A program made the position numbers and the translations under genes. 64,000 nucleotides of DNA from Ficedula albicollis (lineage: Eukaryota > Chordata > Aves > Passeriformes > Muscicapidae), in contig NC_021686.1 in NCBI RefSeq assembly GCF_000247815.1, forward strand, positions 6,983,537-7,047,536, in the 5' to 3' direction. Below are positions 13,601 through 27,800 of the stretch, piece by piece. The notes under the pieces are model-generated. The model was not told the DNA's origin and did no database searches. It saw nothing but the letters and a program-made list of their open reading frames with translations. Each line of letters starts with the position of its first letter. Within the stretch, counting starts at the first letter, position 1.

Positions 13601-16600
13601 GCAAATAAATAAATAAACACTGTTAAAATGGATCAGCAAAATTCTGTAATCTGAATCGTGTTTTAAATAATGTGCATACAGTTGAGGCAGTCTTCAAAAA
13701 TTGAGATAAAAATGGGCTTATTCAATATATAAATGTGTCTCTTATTCAGCCTATTTAATAACTTTCTTCTAATTTTGTTTATCTATTATGACACTATTGG
13801 TAATCAAGAATTTTACATATAATAAAAAACCCAAAATGCTGTTAATGCTCTTCCATTTTGTAAAAGAATTAAAGTATTTTCATATTACTCATTTCTTGGC
13901 ACATAACAAATACTTAATATCTTTTCCACTGTGGAAATCCTACTTGAAAAATTACCTACTTGCTACTGTTCTAACTATTCGAGCAATTTGTTTGTTCCTG
14001 TTAATGTCTCTTGGCCCTATAAGTTAGCCCTAAGAAGAGGCCAATAGAAATCTGTGCTTTGCAAATATTTAAGAAAGCAAGCAGAGAGTAATATCTTTTA
14101 CAAAATGTATGATACTGAAACCTACTTGCAGCCTATTCCCAATGTGCTGTTAGCTGACTGGACAGTTTTACAGATGAGTTTTGCAGTCCTTCATCTGAGG
14201 GTATATCAGATCCAAAGACTTTTGTGACATACTATTTCATACCAAAATGATTTAAATACTTTAAAAAAATGAAACAAGTATTTCAATTCAGAACTTTAAG
14301 TATACATCTCAAACTATGTGCTTGACTCTCATTTTCTAATGCTTATTCTTCAGTGATAAAAATGGGTAAAACAAAATTACCGTTATATGCCAGGTAATTC
14401 CTAATAGATGTAAAAGGGACTGGAATATCATCTTACTTGTTTTGATCCTATTCCTTGAATTTAATCTCAGGATTGCTTGGTCTAATCATATGTTTTTCTT
14501 GAAACTAGTATCATATGAGAAATATATTTTCACAAATTTACAGATCACACATTCAGAAGGAATATAACTTTTCCTACAACTATATATATATATATAAATA
14601 GGTATATATGCAAGAATCATCTGTTCAAGCAACAAGTTATTAATGTAATAAATTATATGAATGATTGCATATGCTTGGAAAAAATTTGAACATCCTTGAA
14701 AGATTACATGTAAGATAAGGTGGTAACATAGGAAAAATATAAAATTAGATCTGTTTTAATGCTCAAATCTATTACAGTATTCTTTACATAGGGTTGTGAC
14801 TAGCATAGCCTCCAAGAGATTTTTACAAAAATCTCCACTCTGTTCATATTAAGTCTTCTGTATAAAGGTGATACCATTTGTAGTTCAGGGAGTGCTCCCT
14901 TCACTGATCCTTAATACTGGAGAACACCACAGAGTATTTGCTGTTGCATGCTTTTCTTAAAAAACATTTTCAATTAGATGCAGAGTCTACCTAGGAGTGT
15001 CACATGGAAATAAAAAGAATGCTGAACATACACTTTGGCACATTTAGAATAGCAAAAAACCTCTATAACTAATATTAATAGTTCTATTAGTTTCATACTT
15101 TGTAAGTAACTGTAATTATAAAGGCTGAGTAAGCTTCAAGCTAATCTGTATTATACCTTCCATTCATGTCAGAAGGTACTAGGGATCATCTCATGATCAG
15201 TAATCCAAATAGGAACTCTGCAATATTGATATAAAAATTTCAAATTAATGTAATGACAGTGTATTCTATTCTCTGTTATATATTAATTCGAAATGATTTT
15301 GCATCTTGCAGTTTTTAATGTTGAAGGATATATTCCAGCGTGTTTTGACCTGTGAATACAATATTGTTCAACACTGCTCATTCCATCTTTCTAGAAAGGA
15401 ATTTTCTTGTTACTGTATTATTTCTCTGGGCAGCAAAAGTTTTGAGCCTCAGTCATATCAGCAAGCCTGCTTTGTGACCTGTAGGATGTGACTTGACCTG
15501 TAAGATTTTGCTGCACGAAAAATGAGACACATTCCAACAGAAGAATGAAGAGCATCTCCCTGGAGATTAAACTTTAATATAAAAGTGGTCTGGTGAATCC
15601 ACCCAGTTAGTTTCTTTTCTATGTCGCCAAATATTTTGAAGGGTACTTAATGATATTAGCAGATACTGTCAGAGGGACCATGTGACATCATCTATAATTT
15701 CTGTAAAGCGAGTCAGTGAAGTAAGAGTACATTTAACACAAAGCAGTGACAGTACTGTGTGTGCCCCATACTCAGCTACTGAAATAAATGTTACCAGCAA
15801 CGCACATGTCAAACTGATGATGTATGGCTCTGAAAGACCAAGACAACAACAAACCATGTTTACATGTGTATGTTCTGCCTTCTCTTTCCAGAACTGGAAG
15901 AGTGCAGGCTTCAGGAGAACCTGCCACCTAGCAGGAATAAACTCAGCCTGGGAGATCCCTGGCCATGCCTCCCTTCATGGGAGGAGACATAGGCCATGAC
16001 TGCATTCCCAATGGACTGTGCCTTCCTCAGAAGCCTCTGCAAGAGGTACAGCCACACAAAGACCTTTTGAGTTGAGAAAGCATAGAATACCTAGAAACCC
16101 ACAATGTCTTCTTCAGGTTTAAACATAATTTCATTTGGAGACTGTATAAAAACACGATTTGAATATTTTGGTGCATTTAATTTAAATAAATGTACTGGAC
16201 AGATCTATGCATTTGATAAATGGCCTGATGTGTGCTTCCAAAAGCAGTAAATATTCTAAGTGAGGGTCACTTACAGAAGTCATTCAAGTTAGCTTGCAAA
16301 ACATCTGTCATATTTTCAGAGACATAAATGCTAAATTATTATGTAAAAAACAAGTTAGTTGTACCAAAAAAATGAAGCTCTCATTCTTAAGCCAAAACAG
16401 ATCCCTCTTCAAAATCCCATGCAGTTATCAGCATGTCCCTTGGATTTATGATTTACGACATTTATTTACCAACAGGTGGTTGTGTATCTTGCCATTTATA
16501 TTTTAAGCAACAGTAAACACAACTAAAAATAATATAAGACAAACAAAATAAAACTCTGTGGTGTTTTTTAAAGCGTTTTTAAAGAAAAGCTGTATTTATA

Positions 16601-16648
16601 AGCTAGGTCTTCAAGTAGTTCTCACCAGGCCCAGCAATACAGAAGAAT
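10685..16648. other. Intergenic DNA, no recognised gene
   Basis: AT-rich noncoding sequence with a moderately GC-rich patch at about 11430-12060. That patch carries an open frame of 131 codons on the plus strand (11441-11836) with no recognisable domain. A short TA microsatellite lies near 14581-14596. There is a 19-bp direct repeat at about 12532-12567. No splice-paired exon or RNA gene was recognised. A downstream part of the mir-193b/365 primary transcript could run through here. Confidence 0.55.
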
Positions 16649-16737
16649 ACTGCAAGAGCAATAAGGATTTTTAGGGGCATTATGATAGTGTAATGGAAAC
16701 ACATCTGCCCCCAAAAGTCCCTCATTTTCCCTGCGGT
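16649..16737 (-). ncRNA. MIR365: microRNA precursor mir-365
   Basis: The reverse complement folds as the conserved mir-365 hairpin. The 3p arm (16661-16682) reads TAATGCCCCTAAAAATCCTT plus two bases, with the seed AATGCCCC intact. The 5p arm (16700-16722) starts AGGGACTTTTGGGGGCAG. The loop and the flanking CCGCAGGGAAAATG and TTGCTCTTGCAG segments also match the vertebrate precursor. It lies downstream of mir-193b on the same strand, as in the human mir-193b/mir-365a cluster. The cluster is known for roles in brown adipocyte and muscle lineage choice in mammals. Recognition is from memory of the mature sequence and is very secure. Confidence 0.97.
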
Positions 16738-18354
16738 TAAAAGCCATGCAGGAAGTGGTGAATGCTGTGGAACATCAAGAATGAAACTATAAAGAAAAGA
16801 TTTTTAAGTTAGAACAACTTTCCAACAACATTTCAGGATTTCATAATTTTCTGTTAGTCCACTGGATAGAAAAACTGTAGTTTTTCAAGAATCCTCTAAT
16901 TCATTAGCTCTGGATGTATAAAATGGTTCTATCCATGCAATTAAGTGAATTTTGAGGCAGCTACCTTAGAAATACTATTATTGGGAAGTGAAAAAGATTT
17001 TGCATGAAGCCCAGACAATACAGGACAGTTTTTCTTCTTTCAACTCTCCAAAAGAACAAAAAAAAATCAAAACAAAACCCCAAGATAATCAGCATCAACT
17101 GTTGACCTGCATTTCTTATTTTTAAGGATACTTCAGTGACAGAATGAACATTAGTTTATAGAAGAAAATGATAATAATAGAATTAGAATAGAACATCTTT
17201 CATTTTAAAGAAATTAAAAATATTTTCCAGTGAACTGTCTGGGCAGTTTTCCATACATACAGAAGGACCATTCAGAGTAAAAGTACAAAGCAGAATCCCA
17301 ATTTAGTAGGCTGAATTATCCATATGTATAAATATTCTTAGTAAAACAGGTAGCACATTTGAACTTTAAGTTATGCCCATTCAATTGGCATGCCAAATGA
17401 AAAGAAACTATTTTAAAACAATCCACATTGAATAGCACCCAACAGGCATATTCTTCACAGATTCTTGTAGCACAAAGCATAAAATATAATAATACTGTTG
17501 AAAAAAGCAATGCTCAATTCCTCACATTAATTAATATGATGTTCTGTGTAATACTTTTGCCCTTTCTTCATGTTAAAATTTGAAAAATTAACTAAATTAT
17601 TTTCTCAGGTTCCAGAAATTTTAACATGATCTCCCCTGCATTTTTTATGGATGTAGAGGCAGTGAATTCAGTGGAGATACTTCTGGCTTACAACAGCATC
17701 CAGGCACCTACTGACAGAGGTGTGTGTGCTTTGTGTGATTTGAAATAGGCCTTTGATTACAAAAGAAAGCTTTAATATAAACAGCAGCAGCATCAAAGCA
17801 AAAATCAAGATTTTGCTGACCATAAACCAGAAATTTTTAACAGCAGCAATGTGTAACAACTAGAAATGCCCTTTCAGTACAATTACTGCATTATTTTTCC
17901 TGATGCATGTGGGCCAGTCCTGAAACATCCTGAAATTATTTTTCTCACCTTGTCCTGCAACCCTTTATACATGCCTTGTTGTAGATGATAGAACGCATTT
18001 TATATTTTTTGGAGGGGTGTGTGTGTTCTGTTTTAATTCTTGCCCTGACCTACAAATGAAAAGCTTTACTTAAAAAACTATTGTCTAGATGCTATTTTAT
18101 ATTGGTTCATATAGAAAGGCCATGATTGCAGTAAAATTATTTGGACTCTCTGACTGAAGCTGAGATACTTCAAAGAGCAAAAATGCATCAATAATACTTT
18201 ATACTGTTGAATTGTAGTCTCCCTCATGAACAGCTAAATTAGGACTAACAACATTAACTGAAAAGATCAAAATAGTTTTGTTTAAAAGTTTTTTCATATA
18301 TATCAACAATATAAGTATTCAGCATACTAGAAAATCACATAGGACTCAATTTTT

Positions 18355-18674
18355 AAGACTTCTTTTGAGCTCAGCTCGAAGCAGATATGCTGCAAACAGG
18401 AGAAGGAAACAAAAAAACAACTCTGAAGCCTGTCTGTAGAGAATTATGATGAAGCAGATATGCTGCAAACAGGAGAAGGGAAAAAAAACCAACTCTGAAG
18501 CCTGTCTGTAGAGAATTATGNNNNNNNNNNNNNNNNNNNNNNNNNNNNNNNNNNNNNNNNNNNNNNNNNNNNNNNAAAAAAAAGACTTCTTTTGAGCTCA
18601 GCTTGAAGCAGATATGCTGCAAACAGGAGAAGGGAAAAAAAACCAACTCTGAAGCCTGTCTGTAGAGAATTATG
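18355..18674. repeat. Gap-flanking 70-bp repeat, three copies
   Basis: A roughly 70-bp unit, starting GAAGCAGATATGCTGC and ending GAGAATTATG, occurs at 18378-18448, 18451-18520 and 18605-18674. The last two are identical and sit on either side of the N gap. The segment leading into the first copy (about 18355-18377) is repeated just after the gap at about 18581-18604. This is either a real tandem array that could not be assembled or unmerged contig ends. Confidence 0.85.
18521..18575. other. Assembly gap (55 N)
   Basis: Run of 55 undetermined bases between two identical 70-bp copies. Its size need not reflect the true distance. Confidence 1.
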
Positions 18675-21600
18675 ATTCCAATAATAAAAAAAAAGTTGGT
18701 AATTAAAGAGCCTTATATCCAACAGGGAGTAGAGATCAGGGGTAACCTTCTGGAACCAACTGCTAATGTGTAGTCCCATCAGCTACCTCACTAAGCCAGT
18801 TACCTCAGTAATGTGTGAGTTTTATTTCTCTTGGTGTTATCTTTATTTACTCTATAGGTGTTGTAAGAAAAGTCCTGAAAAAATTTCCCAAGCTGAATGA
18901 GGCCTATCCATTCACACCTGAATACATAATTTTCCCTTGCCCCCAAACCTTGTAAAAAGGAACTATCTGGGCATTTTGACAACAGGCAAAACCCCCTGAT
19001 TCTTTGTTTCTTTTCCCCATGTTTATAACTTTACCAAATTCCCTACATGTTTGCACTGTTTGACTGAGAATAGCACATGGCATTGCAGCAAGGGATTAGT
19101 GCAGTTATTAACCGATGTGCACTGTGAACTGGGCAACTGATGCTTTAAATTCATTGATTTCACCAGAAGCTTCATAGTCTCAAGCCACATGGTCTGAACC
19201 ACTTTTCTACCACATCTTGGACTACAGGTGCAGCTTCCAGGTGATAGCAGTGTTTCCCCCTAATCTTTTAAACACATTTTAAAAAATGCACTTCTTTGTT
19301 TTGTTTTTGCTTCATAGGCTTCTAAATACAATTTCCAAGGCAAGTAAAATGATCTTTAGAGTGATGTCTTTGGAAAATATGCCTGAACATACTGGTCTGT
19401 GTTTGCATGGACTTTCCTTGTGGCACGAGGTCCAGGTTTTCCACAGGGAAGCAGTGCTGGTGTGTGACACTGCAGCAGGGAGCAAAGAACAAGGCACAGT
19501 TTAAAAATCAGACCTCGGGTGTCTGTGTGCCCTGGAAAAACTCTGGATAGCTTCCTAGGAAAGGACAACTGATTCTGCAGCCTTTAATAAGGCAAAATGT
19601 TTAGTTGTTCCAGGTCATGAGTTTCCAAACTCGGGGCGGTTACCTCTCTCTCTCTCTTTTTCTGTGACTGGATCAGAGGGGAGTCACACAACTTTTCTGT
19701 TGCAAAACACAGGGTCAGGAGGTGTCAAAGGTTGAGGCCTTGCTTCAGAAAATGCAGGCCCCAGACCAGTCTCCAAACCATGCCACAGGATTCTGGGGGA
19801 GATCCTGATCTTTTCATTGCTTTCAATAAAATTTCAAAAATAAACAGATTAGGCCATTTGGTAATCCTCTGCTGATTCGCTGTGTTTGTAAGCTGTTTTT
19901 TTAAAGGTTTGGTAAAAATGCAGAAAAGTCATTCTAAAATGTAGTTTTAAATTTATTCTAAATAGAAAGATAGCTAGTAGCACTTTCAATTTTATCAATT
20001 ATAAATGCAATATATAGTTGGGGTTGATGTTTCTAAATATAATTCTTTCTATAATTAATGACACTTTTTATCTGAAAAAAATTAATTTTTATTACAAACA
20101 TACCACCTACTTTTTATCTTCTGTAAATTTCTTTTTTCATCTCAAATAGCAAGATAGACTGATCCCAGGTATTTAATTATTAATGCTCTGGATACACAGT
20201 GCACTTCAGGAGCCTCAGCTCTGAGGCCAGCACCCCAAGCTGCACGCAAAACTGCTGGGAAAATCAGTGTGAGGGAAAGAGACCAAATTTTTATAACACA
20301 GATGTTTAGGAAATCTATCACTGTTTTGTCTAATCATCATTAATTTAAGTAATACAAACAAAATGAACATACATTTAAAGTTTAAAATATATGCATGATA
20401 CCTATAGCAGCAGAAAATTGTCTGTTCTGCTGCACACCAAAGGCAAACAGGAGCTCTTTCTCTAAGCTTATTGATGAGAAAAATATGAATAAAAATATTG
20501 TATGAGGAAGGCCTACAGAAGCATAACTGTGTTCTTTAACACTGCTCATTAATCATTTAAATAGTGTATTAATTATATAGCTAGGTTATTGATGCTAGAA
20601 GGAATGCAAGTGAATTTTATATATCCTCAGTAGAGAGCCAGATAGATTCTATTTTAAAAAATAATCTAAAAATAGCTGATTAACAAAGTGTGATACATAA
20701 AGCACATCTTACTGGAAGTAGCTGTACAAAATTATGTTTTAATTTAAGAACTTTAAAGTAACAGCTGGTAAGAAGCAACTGTGGTATTTCAGCAGAGCAG
20801 AGCTGATCTTTGCTACTCTTTGGATAGAAGTGTTTCTCTTTTCCCTTAAAGCAAGATCGTCACACTGATCCACTTTCTCATCTCTGATTCACTGCTCTTA
20901 CATTCTCAGAATACTAGTGAAGAAATGACAGGAAATAAACCAATCCAAATCTGACAGCTAGGAAGATTGGACAGGTCTGGAACATATTCACAAACAAAGT
21001 ACTAATATACTGCAGTATAATAAAAAATAAAATATTTCTATAGTTAAACTTTTTAAATTAATTGGCTTATGAAAATTTAACTTTTCATAAATGCTGCTTC
21101 TGAACATCTTATTTAATGGAAAATAGTAGCTAAAAAAGCATATTTGCACCAGAGTTCTGACCTAAGCTCCTCCAAATCAGATTTCTGTCCTAAATAAGTG
21201 ATGAATTTGTTGCACTGAGGTTTAGATGCATCCTATTTCACTTGTGTTGCAATTATATTGCTACAAAATATAAAATGTGAGAATTCTATAGAAAAGTCTT
21301 GATAATTCATCCTGAAATTCATTTGCATAAATGTACAGATCCTGCATATAGTCATATGATAAATCACATGCCAACAACTTTGCTTTAACAGTGTGTCACT
21401 GTCTCACTTCAGCTGAATTTCCAGGCCTTTTTGAAATACTCAAATTGATTCAGTCTGTGTAGGTCAACACTTAAAATTAACTTGACTGCAATGACAATGT
21501 GACCACAATGAAAATGTCTGGATGTTTATGAGTAGCTTAAGTAGGTGATTAGCTGGCATTAAATGTCAAAACTATGACAGACATGTTTATACCAACAGAA

Positions 21601-22448
21601 AGGATGCTCCTGCATGTATGTTTTGTGAATATGCTGTATATGTGAAACAATATATAAATTACATTTTGTGAGTATCATGTGTTCATTCAGTGTTAAATAT
21701 CTGTGCAGTATATTATTTGGAACCACGAGAAAGTTCAGTGCATCTACGAGTGCTTTCAACACTTTGTATAATTCCATGAGGAATGTACAGCTATGTAACT
21801 TTTAAGTAAAAATAATACTTCAATTCTTTAGGGTATTGATACCAAAATGTAAATAGTAACATGATCTTAAACAGCTCTACCAAGCTCAGGTTTACACTGC
21901 CTTACAATAATATATTCCACAGCTTTTACCAGTACAAAAAATTAGCAGTCTTTAAACTGAATCATAGATAAAGACCGTACACATGGAGACACACACAGAC
22001 ACACATAAAGAAACAGCTCGTTCAAGAGATACATTACCACTGAATACTTTGTGAGCAAAAAATTAATGAGGCACGGATTGACAAGACAAATGCTACCAGT
22101 GTTTAAAAGATTTTATCAATGTTTAAAAAACCTCTCTTTTCTAAGGACAATCTTTTCTTGCAATTCACCTGTATTGTATGACCACCCTTTGAAAGGTGAC
22201 TTTTTCTTCAGCTTTTGCTGGCTTTTTAAGAGAAAAACACCACCAACAGTTAAAAAACTTTTATGTTTAACTTTCAGAATTATTATATTTTCTATCCACT
22301 TTTTATTGCTGTAGACAACATTAAAGTTAGAGCGTGACTATTTATTTAAAGTGTATAATAGCCCTTTACTAAGTGCAGCAGTAGTTTACTACTAAGTTTA
22401 CTGTCCAGTGTAAGAGCCATAATGTGCTGTTTTCTTTTGCAGAACAAA

Positions 22449-22532
22449 GTGACCACCAAAAGCGGGACTTTGTGGGCCAGTTGGATAAAACATAAGCTCA
22501 TCTCGCCCCCAAAACCCCGACTCTGGAACCAC
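22449..22532 (-). ncRNA. MIR193B: microRNA precursor mir-193b
   Basis: The reverse complement folds as the mir-193 hairpin. The 3p arm (22459-22482) begins AACTGGCCCACAAAGTCCCG, with the family seed ACTGGCC. The 5p arm (22498-22519) reads CGGGGTTTTGGGGGCGAGAT plus two bases. The loop segment GAGCTTATGTTTTATCC closely resembles human mir-193b. The 3p arm has CCCACAAAG where human has CCCTCAAAG, a difference I recall from the chicken form. It lies 5.7 kb upstream of mir-365 on the same strand and about 1 kb downstream of a CpG-rich island. This cluster arrangement with MRTFB upstream is conserved in human. Confidence 0.97.
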
Positions 22533-23439
22533 AGCCTTCCAAGATTCAATTTGTAAGTAAAGTATCTTTGTAAGGTATGCCAAATCAACAGAGTCTTTGC
22601 TTCTAGAGTGGGTAACTTTCAGACTAATCAAAAGAGAACGTTGTAGCCCAGTTGCAACACACCCTCCTTCACTTTCTGGACAGCAGGAATTGCTTACAGG
22701 TATTAATTGATTTTACTAAAACTTTATGATCTATTTATCAAGAAGGTAAGAAGTACCTTTTCTAAGTGTCTATAAAATGACACAGAGTAACAGTTATTAG
22801 ACCCAGCACCCAAAATATCTATTAAGGTGTAAATTATTATTTATCTGTTTCGCTGTATTTCAGACTAAAGTTGACACATTATAGAGGAATGTCTGTCATT
22901 ATTCTAAATTTGTTATTTGTACAATTAACTAGAAATTACTTTAATTTGAAAACAGGTCTCTTCATACTAACGATAGTCTCAAGTATTCAGCTCTACATCA
23001 TCATCCTACTACCTTCAATATTATGTTTCATAAGATCTTGTTTAAAAAATTAAAAATTCACGGACAAAAGGAATATATATTCTAAATATTCACTTTATAA
23101 TTCCAACAGAGCTTGTAAATAATATCCATGTTAAAAGAATTATAGTTTACACTTGGATGGCTGAAGTAGGTTAATGCTGTCAGTTACTTTAAAAGAAACT
23201 AATTACCGTCCTTGAAAAGCCACTATTACATTTATTCTGCTTTTGATAATCAAAATGCGGAGCTGAAGAATGCTGTCCTAGCTGAACTGCTTTATAATCA
23301 CCAAATACATCCTGAAAGGAAAACGTAGAGAAGTTGATGGAAATTCTCGCTGAGTAGAAATGTTTAAATAATTTATCTTTCTACAGACCGTACATTTTAA
23401 CTGACTTATTTATGATGTGATGATTTAGGAGATTTTTCT
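22533..23439. other. DNA between mir-193b and CpG island
   Basis: AT-rich sequence with no open frame of note and no recognised RNA. It is likely the 5' part of the microRNA primary transcript on the minus strand. Confidence 0.5.
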
Positions 23440-24640
<1,201 letters not shown>

Positions 24641-24745
24641 CTTCATCACGGTCACGCCACAAGCTAAACAAGAGGCCACATCAAGGGGAGGGGGAGAGGG
24701 GGAATAGAGGGAAAAGAAAAATCCAGAGGGTTTTTTTTTTTCTCT

Positions 24746-24811
<66 letters not shown>
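24746..24811. other. Homopolymer G tract, 66 bases (artefact)
   Basis: An uninterrupted run of 66 G that ends directly at Illumina adapter sequence. The adapter contact shows it is a read or contig-end artefact and not genomic. Confidence 0.95.
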
Positions 24812-24813
<2 letters not shown>

Positions 24814-24826
24814 GCTCTTCCGATCT
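24812..24826 (+). other. Illumina adapter remnant
   Basis: CGCTCTTCCGATCT at 24813-24826 is identical to the 3' end of the standard Illumina TruSeq adapter, preceded by one C and then by 66 G. Genuine genomic sequence appears to resume at about 24827 (CTAGAGAAGATTC). Confidence 0.95.
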
Positions 24827-27800
24827 CTAGAGAAGATTCACTCATTGTTGCCACAAAGACACCTCTCCCCTTCCCACTCCTTCTCCATGCTCATTCCTCC
24901 AACAGTGCTACAAAGACGTGCAGTCTGCGCCGGGAGTTGTGAGCCCGAGCCGTGAGCTCCTCAACTCCGCGGGGGCCGTGCCAGGAGACTCGGGGCGCAC
25001 AGTCCTCGGAGAGGAGGTGTGGTGAGTCCAAGACCGTCCGAAAATTATTTTTTTCCTAGAAACTACCACCAAATATAGTAACAGGGAAGGGGTATTCCTA
25101 GAAATTCGGGAGACGTCAGAAAGGGAAGATTTGTGAAATTCAGCTTCACTTCCTGCAGAGGGCTCCTAGCACAGGGATAAAAAAAAAAAAGGCAATAAAG
25201 TGCTTTTTATGCTTCTCTGATCAGATAATGGTTAAAAAAAAAGGAATGGTAAAACACTTAACTCACATTTCTCTGATAAAATCTAGTAGTGTCATATGGG
25301 AAGAATGCTAATCAGTAACCTCCTTTCCTCATTTTCTACTAATGTTTATTAAATGTCTATCTCCTGTATTTATTTTCTTCACATCCTCATATCAGACCTA
25401 TGCACGCAGCAAATAAAAGGAATATGCATACGAGTGAAAAATGGGCCAAATGATATAACCCTCCCACATATGACAGAAACACTGAGTGTTTGTGTGTTAT
25501 TTTAAACAGCCTTAGCTCTTTGCCTCTTTCATGCTACACTGATGTGAATAATTCATGGCCCCACAGTAGATGTGTGCAATATTGTTACTCGCATGAATTG
25601 GAATTTGTAGGTTGGCTTTTATTTAAGGGCTTCAACACTGAGTACTGCTGAGCACTGTCAGTCGCCATGGACTTAATGGTATCTTAGGCTTTTAATTAAT
25701 TCAGTTCAGCAATTGACAGGATCAGGCCCTGACCAACGCACGCAGACTCGCACGCTGTCAGGAGCCACATTATTCCTCATGTGTCTCCTAAATCTGTGTT
25801 TGCTTTGTGCTAGAGTCTAACATCCAATCCGTCCTGACTCATATCTTCTTCAAAAACACCATTTGATACGTTTCATAGGAAGCAGAATTGAATGTTTGCA
25901 AAGCAGACATGAATGAAGATGTTATTATATGCTGTTAATTATATAAAGATGTCAGTGCATATGTAATAAAGCATTATTTCTCCAGGAATAGCAAAGGTTG
26001 CTATAAAAACCACAAAGCCAGCTTTTGGTGGAAGATAATAGATTTCATTGTATGCAACTCTTGCAGGTTAATTGGATTTCCGTAATGAAATTCCCGTCAG
26101 CCACATGAAATCCTTGGGTTTGTTCTTTGAATTTCATTATGACTTGCAGAGTCTTCTCTGCCCCCAGATCAGATGCAATAAAAACCCTGGAGTTGGCTTC
26201 ACTTCAGTGTTTTATGAACACTCACATTTAATCAAAACTTGGTTACAGACACCTTGTCAGTCTGCAGTTTTGAAGGGGAATTAGCAGAGTTCTCCTGACA
26301 CTCCAGAGTGTGCTTTGACTCCTGAGTATGTTTTAACTGTTATTGCAGTGCTCCGTAAACAATTGTTTACAGACCCAGATTTCACCAACATGCACCCACA
26401 GTGTTTCGCTAGCAATAATGCCTGGTTAGAAGTAGATTTAATTTAAGTAATCTCCTGGAATTCAAAACAGCTTTAGTTAATTGCAAAAAGGCCTTTTTAA
26501 TCTGGCTGGTTTACTTATGGCACACTGCTCCACTCTGCCCGTCACTCTCATTTCCTGAGTGAAAAAGTGAATGGCAGCTTCAAGCTTAGGATCTTTTAAT
26601 GATGAAAAGAAATGGATGTGCTGTCCTCTGTTGGTCATTCTGGTTGTCACAAGTAAAATTCAATTAAAAAGGCAGCAAGACGCTGTTATAGTGACAAAAA
26701 AAAGAATACAAAACTAAATTAAATGTGCTTCACCTTCTGCATTCACCAATAACACTGCACAGTGTAAGGGATTTTTTTATTTTGTTTTTAATTATGCAGT
26801 GATAGAAACGGATTGTATGGAGAGGACTCATTTCACATGACTGTAGTACAGATTCTGCCCTGGGATTCCCTGGCCCCCAGCTTCTGGTTCACCCTCTGTG
26901 CCCGATGTGTGGGTGCCGCAGGCGCCAGGGCTGCAGCGGCTGCAGTGCTGCCAGGCGTGGGGCGAGAGAGCCAGTTTGGGGTTTAAATTTCACATCCCAT
27001 GGGCTGCTCTGGGTGCAGGGCCGTGTGTGCCAGTCCGTGCTCAGTGTGGTGACCTGTGTGGTGTGGTGCCATGGCAGCTGGGCAGCCTCTCAGGGCACAG
27101 TGGCAGTGGCAGCCTGGCCTTTGCTGGGGTGTGTGATGCACATTCCTGCTTGGCCTCTGCCAGGTCCCCATGAGCCCTGCTGTGTGGAAATGCCCTGCTC
27201 TGAGCACTGCTGCTAAGCCTCACCAGCTGCTCAGTTCTAGAAGAATATGTAGCATCTGCAGAGGATTGGGGGGATTGTAGCAAGGATGATTAGAGGTGTA
27301 GAAAACCTGGCCTGAAAGGGGAGATTTTTAAATTTGGGCATTGTGTTGTCTAAAAAGAAGAAAGCTAAAGGCAAATAGAACGACACTTTCTAAAAAAGTT
27401 TAACATCAGATAAATGAATCCACTGTGGCAGTAGACCCGCGTGATATGTCAATTATTTCTACCTCTTAACTGCTGCTGGAGTTACTATTTCTGGGCTATA
27501 CAAGTTTCTCCTAGGCTGTGAGTGCACAGGTAGTTTTCTAATTACAAAATTAATTTCAAGTAAATAGCCACAAGACATGTCTTAAAATGTTCCTTAGGAA
27601 CATTGTTATCACACTAATAGTTTAGCAATATTATCCAACAAAATGTAAGTTCTGTCTGCAAACTGGGGAAAACCAGACTCTGTGTTACCTGATTTCTGTG
27701 TCATCTAACACAGACTCACAGGCCTCAAACCATCGTTAAGAGGGTGAGACACAGCCATAGCTCTTGTGCATACCTGGCTTTGTCCTATAAATATACTATT

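Larger units (their letters stand above)
16738..22448. other. DNA between mir-365 and mir-193b
   Basis: This is AT-rich noncoding sequence, presumably intron or body of the microRNA primary transcript on the minus strand. It holds an N gap at 18521-18575 with duplicated flanks and a CT-rich run near 19645. A GC-richer patch lies at about 19370-19800. I saw no further hairpin or coding exon. Confidence 0.55.

Noticed and set aside
18355..18674. CRISPR-like array
   Set aside because: The units are 70-bp direct repeats without unique spacers, next to an N gap in a vertebrate genome.
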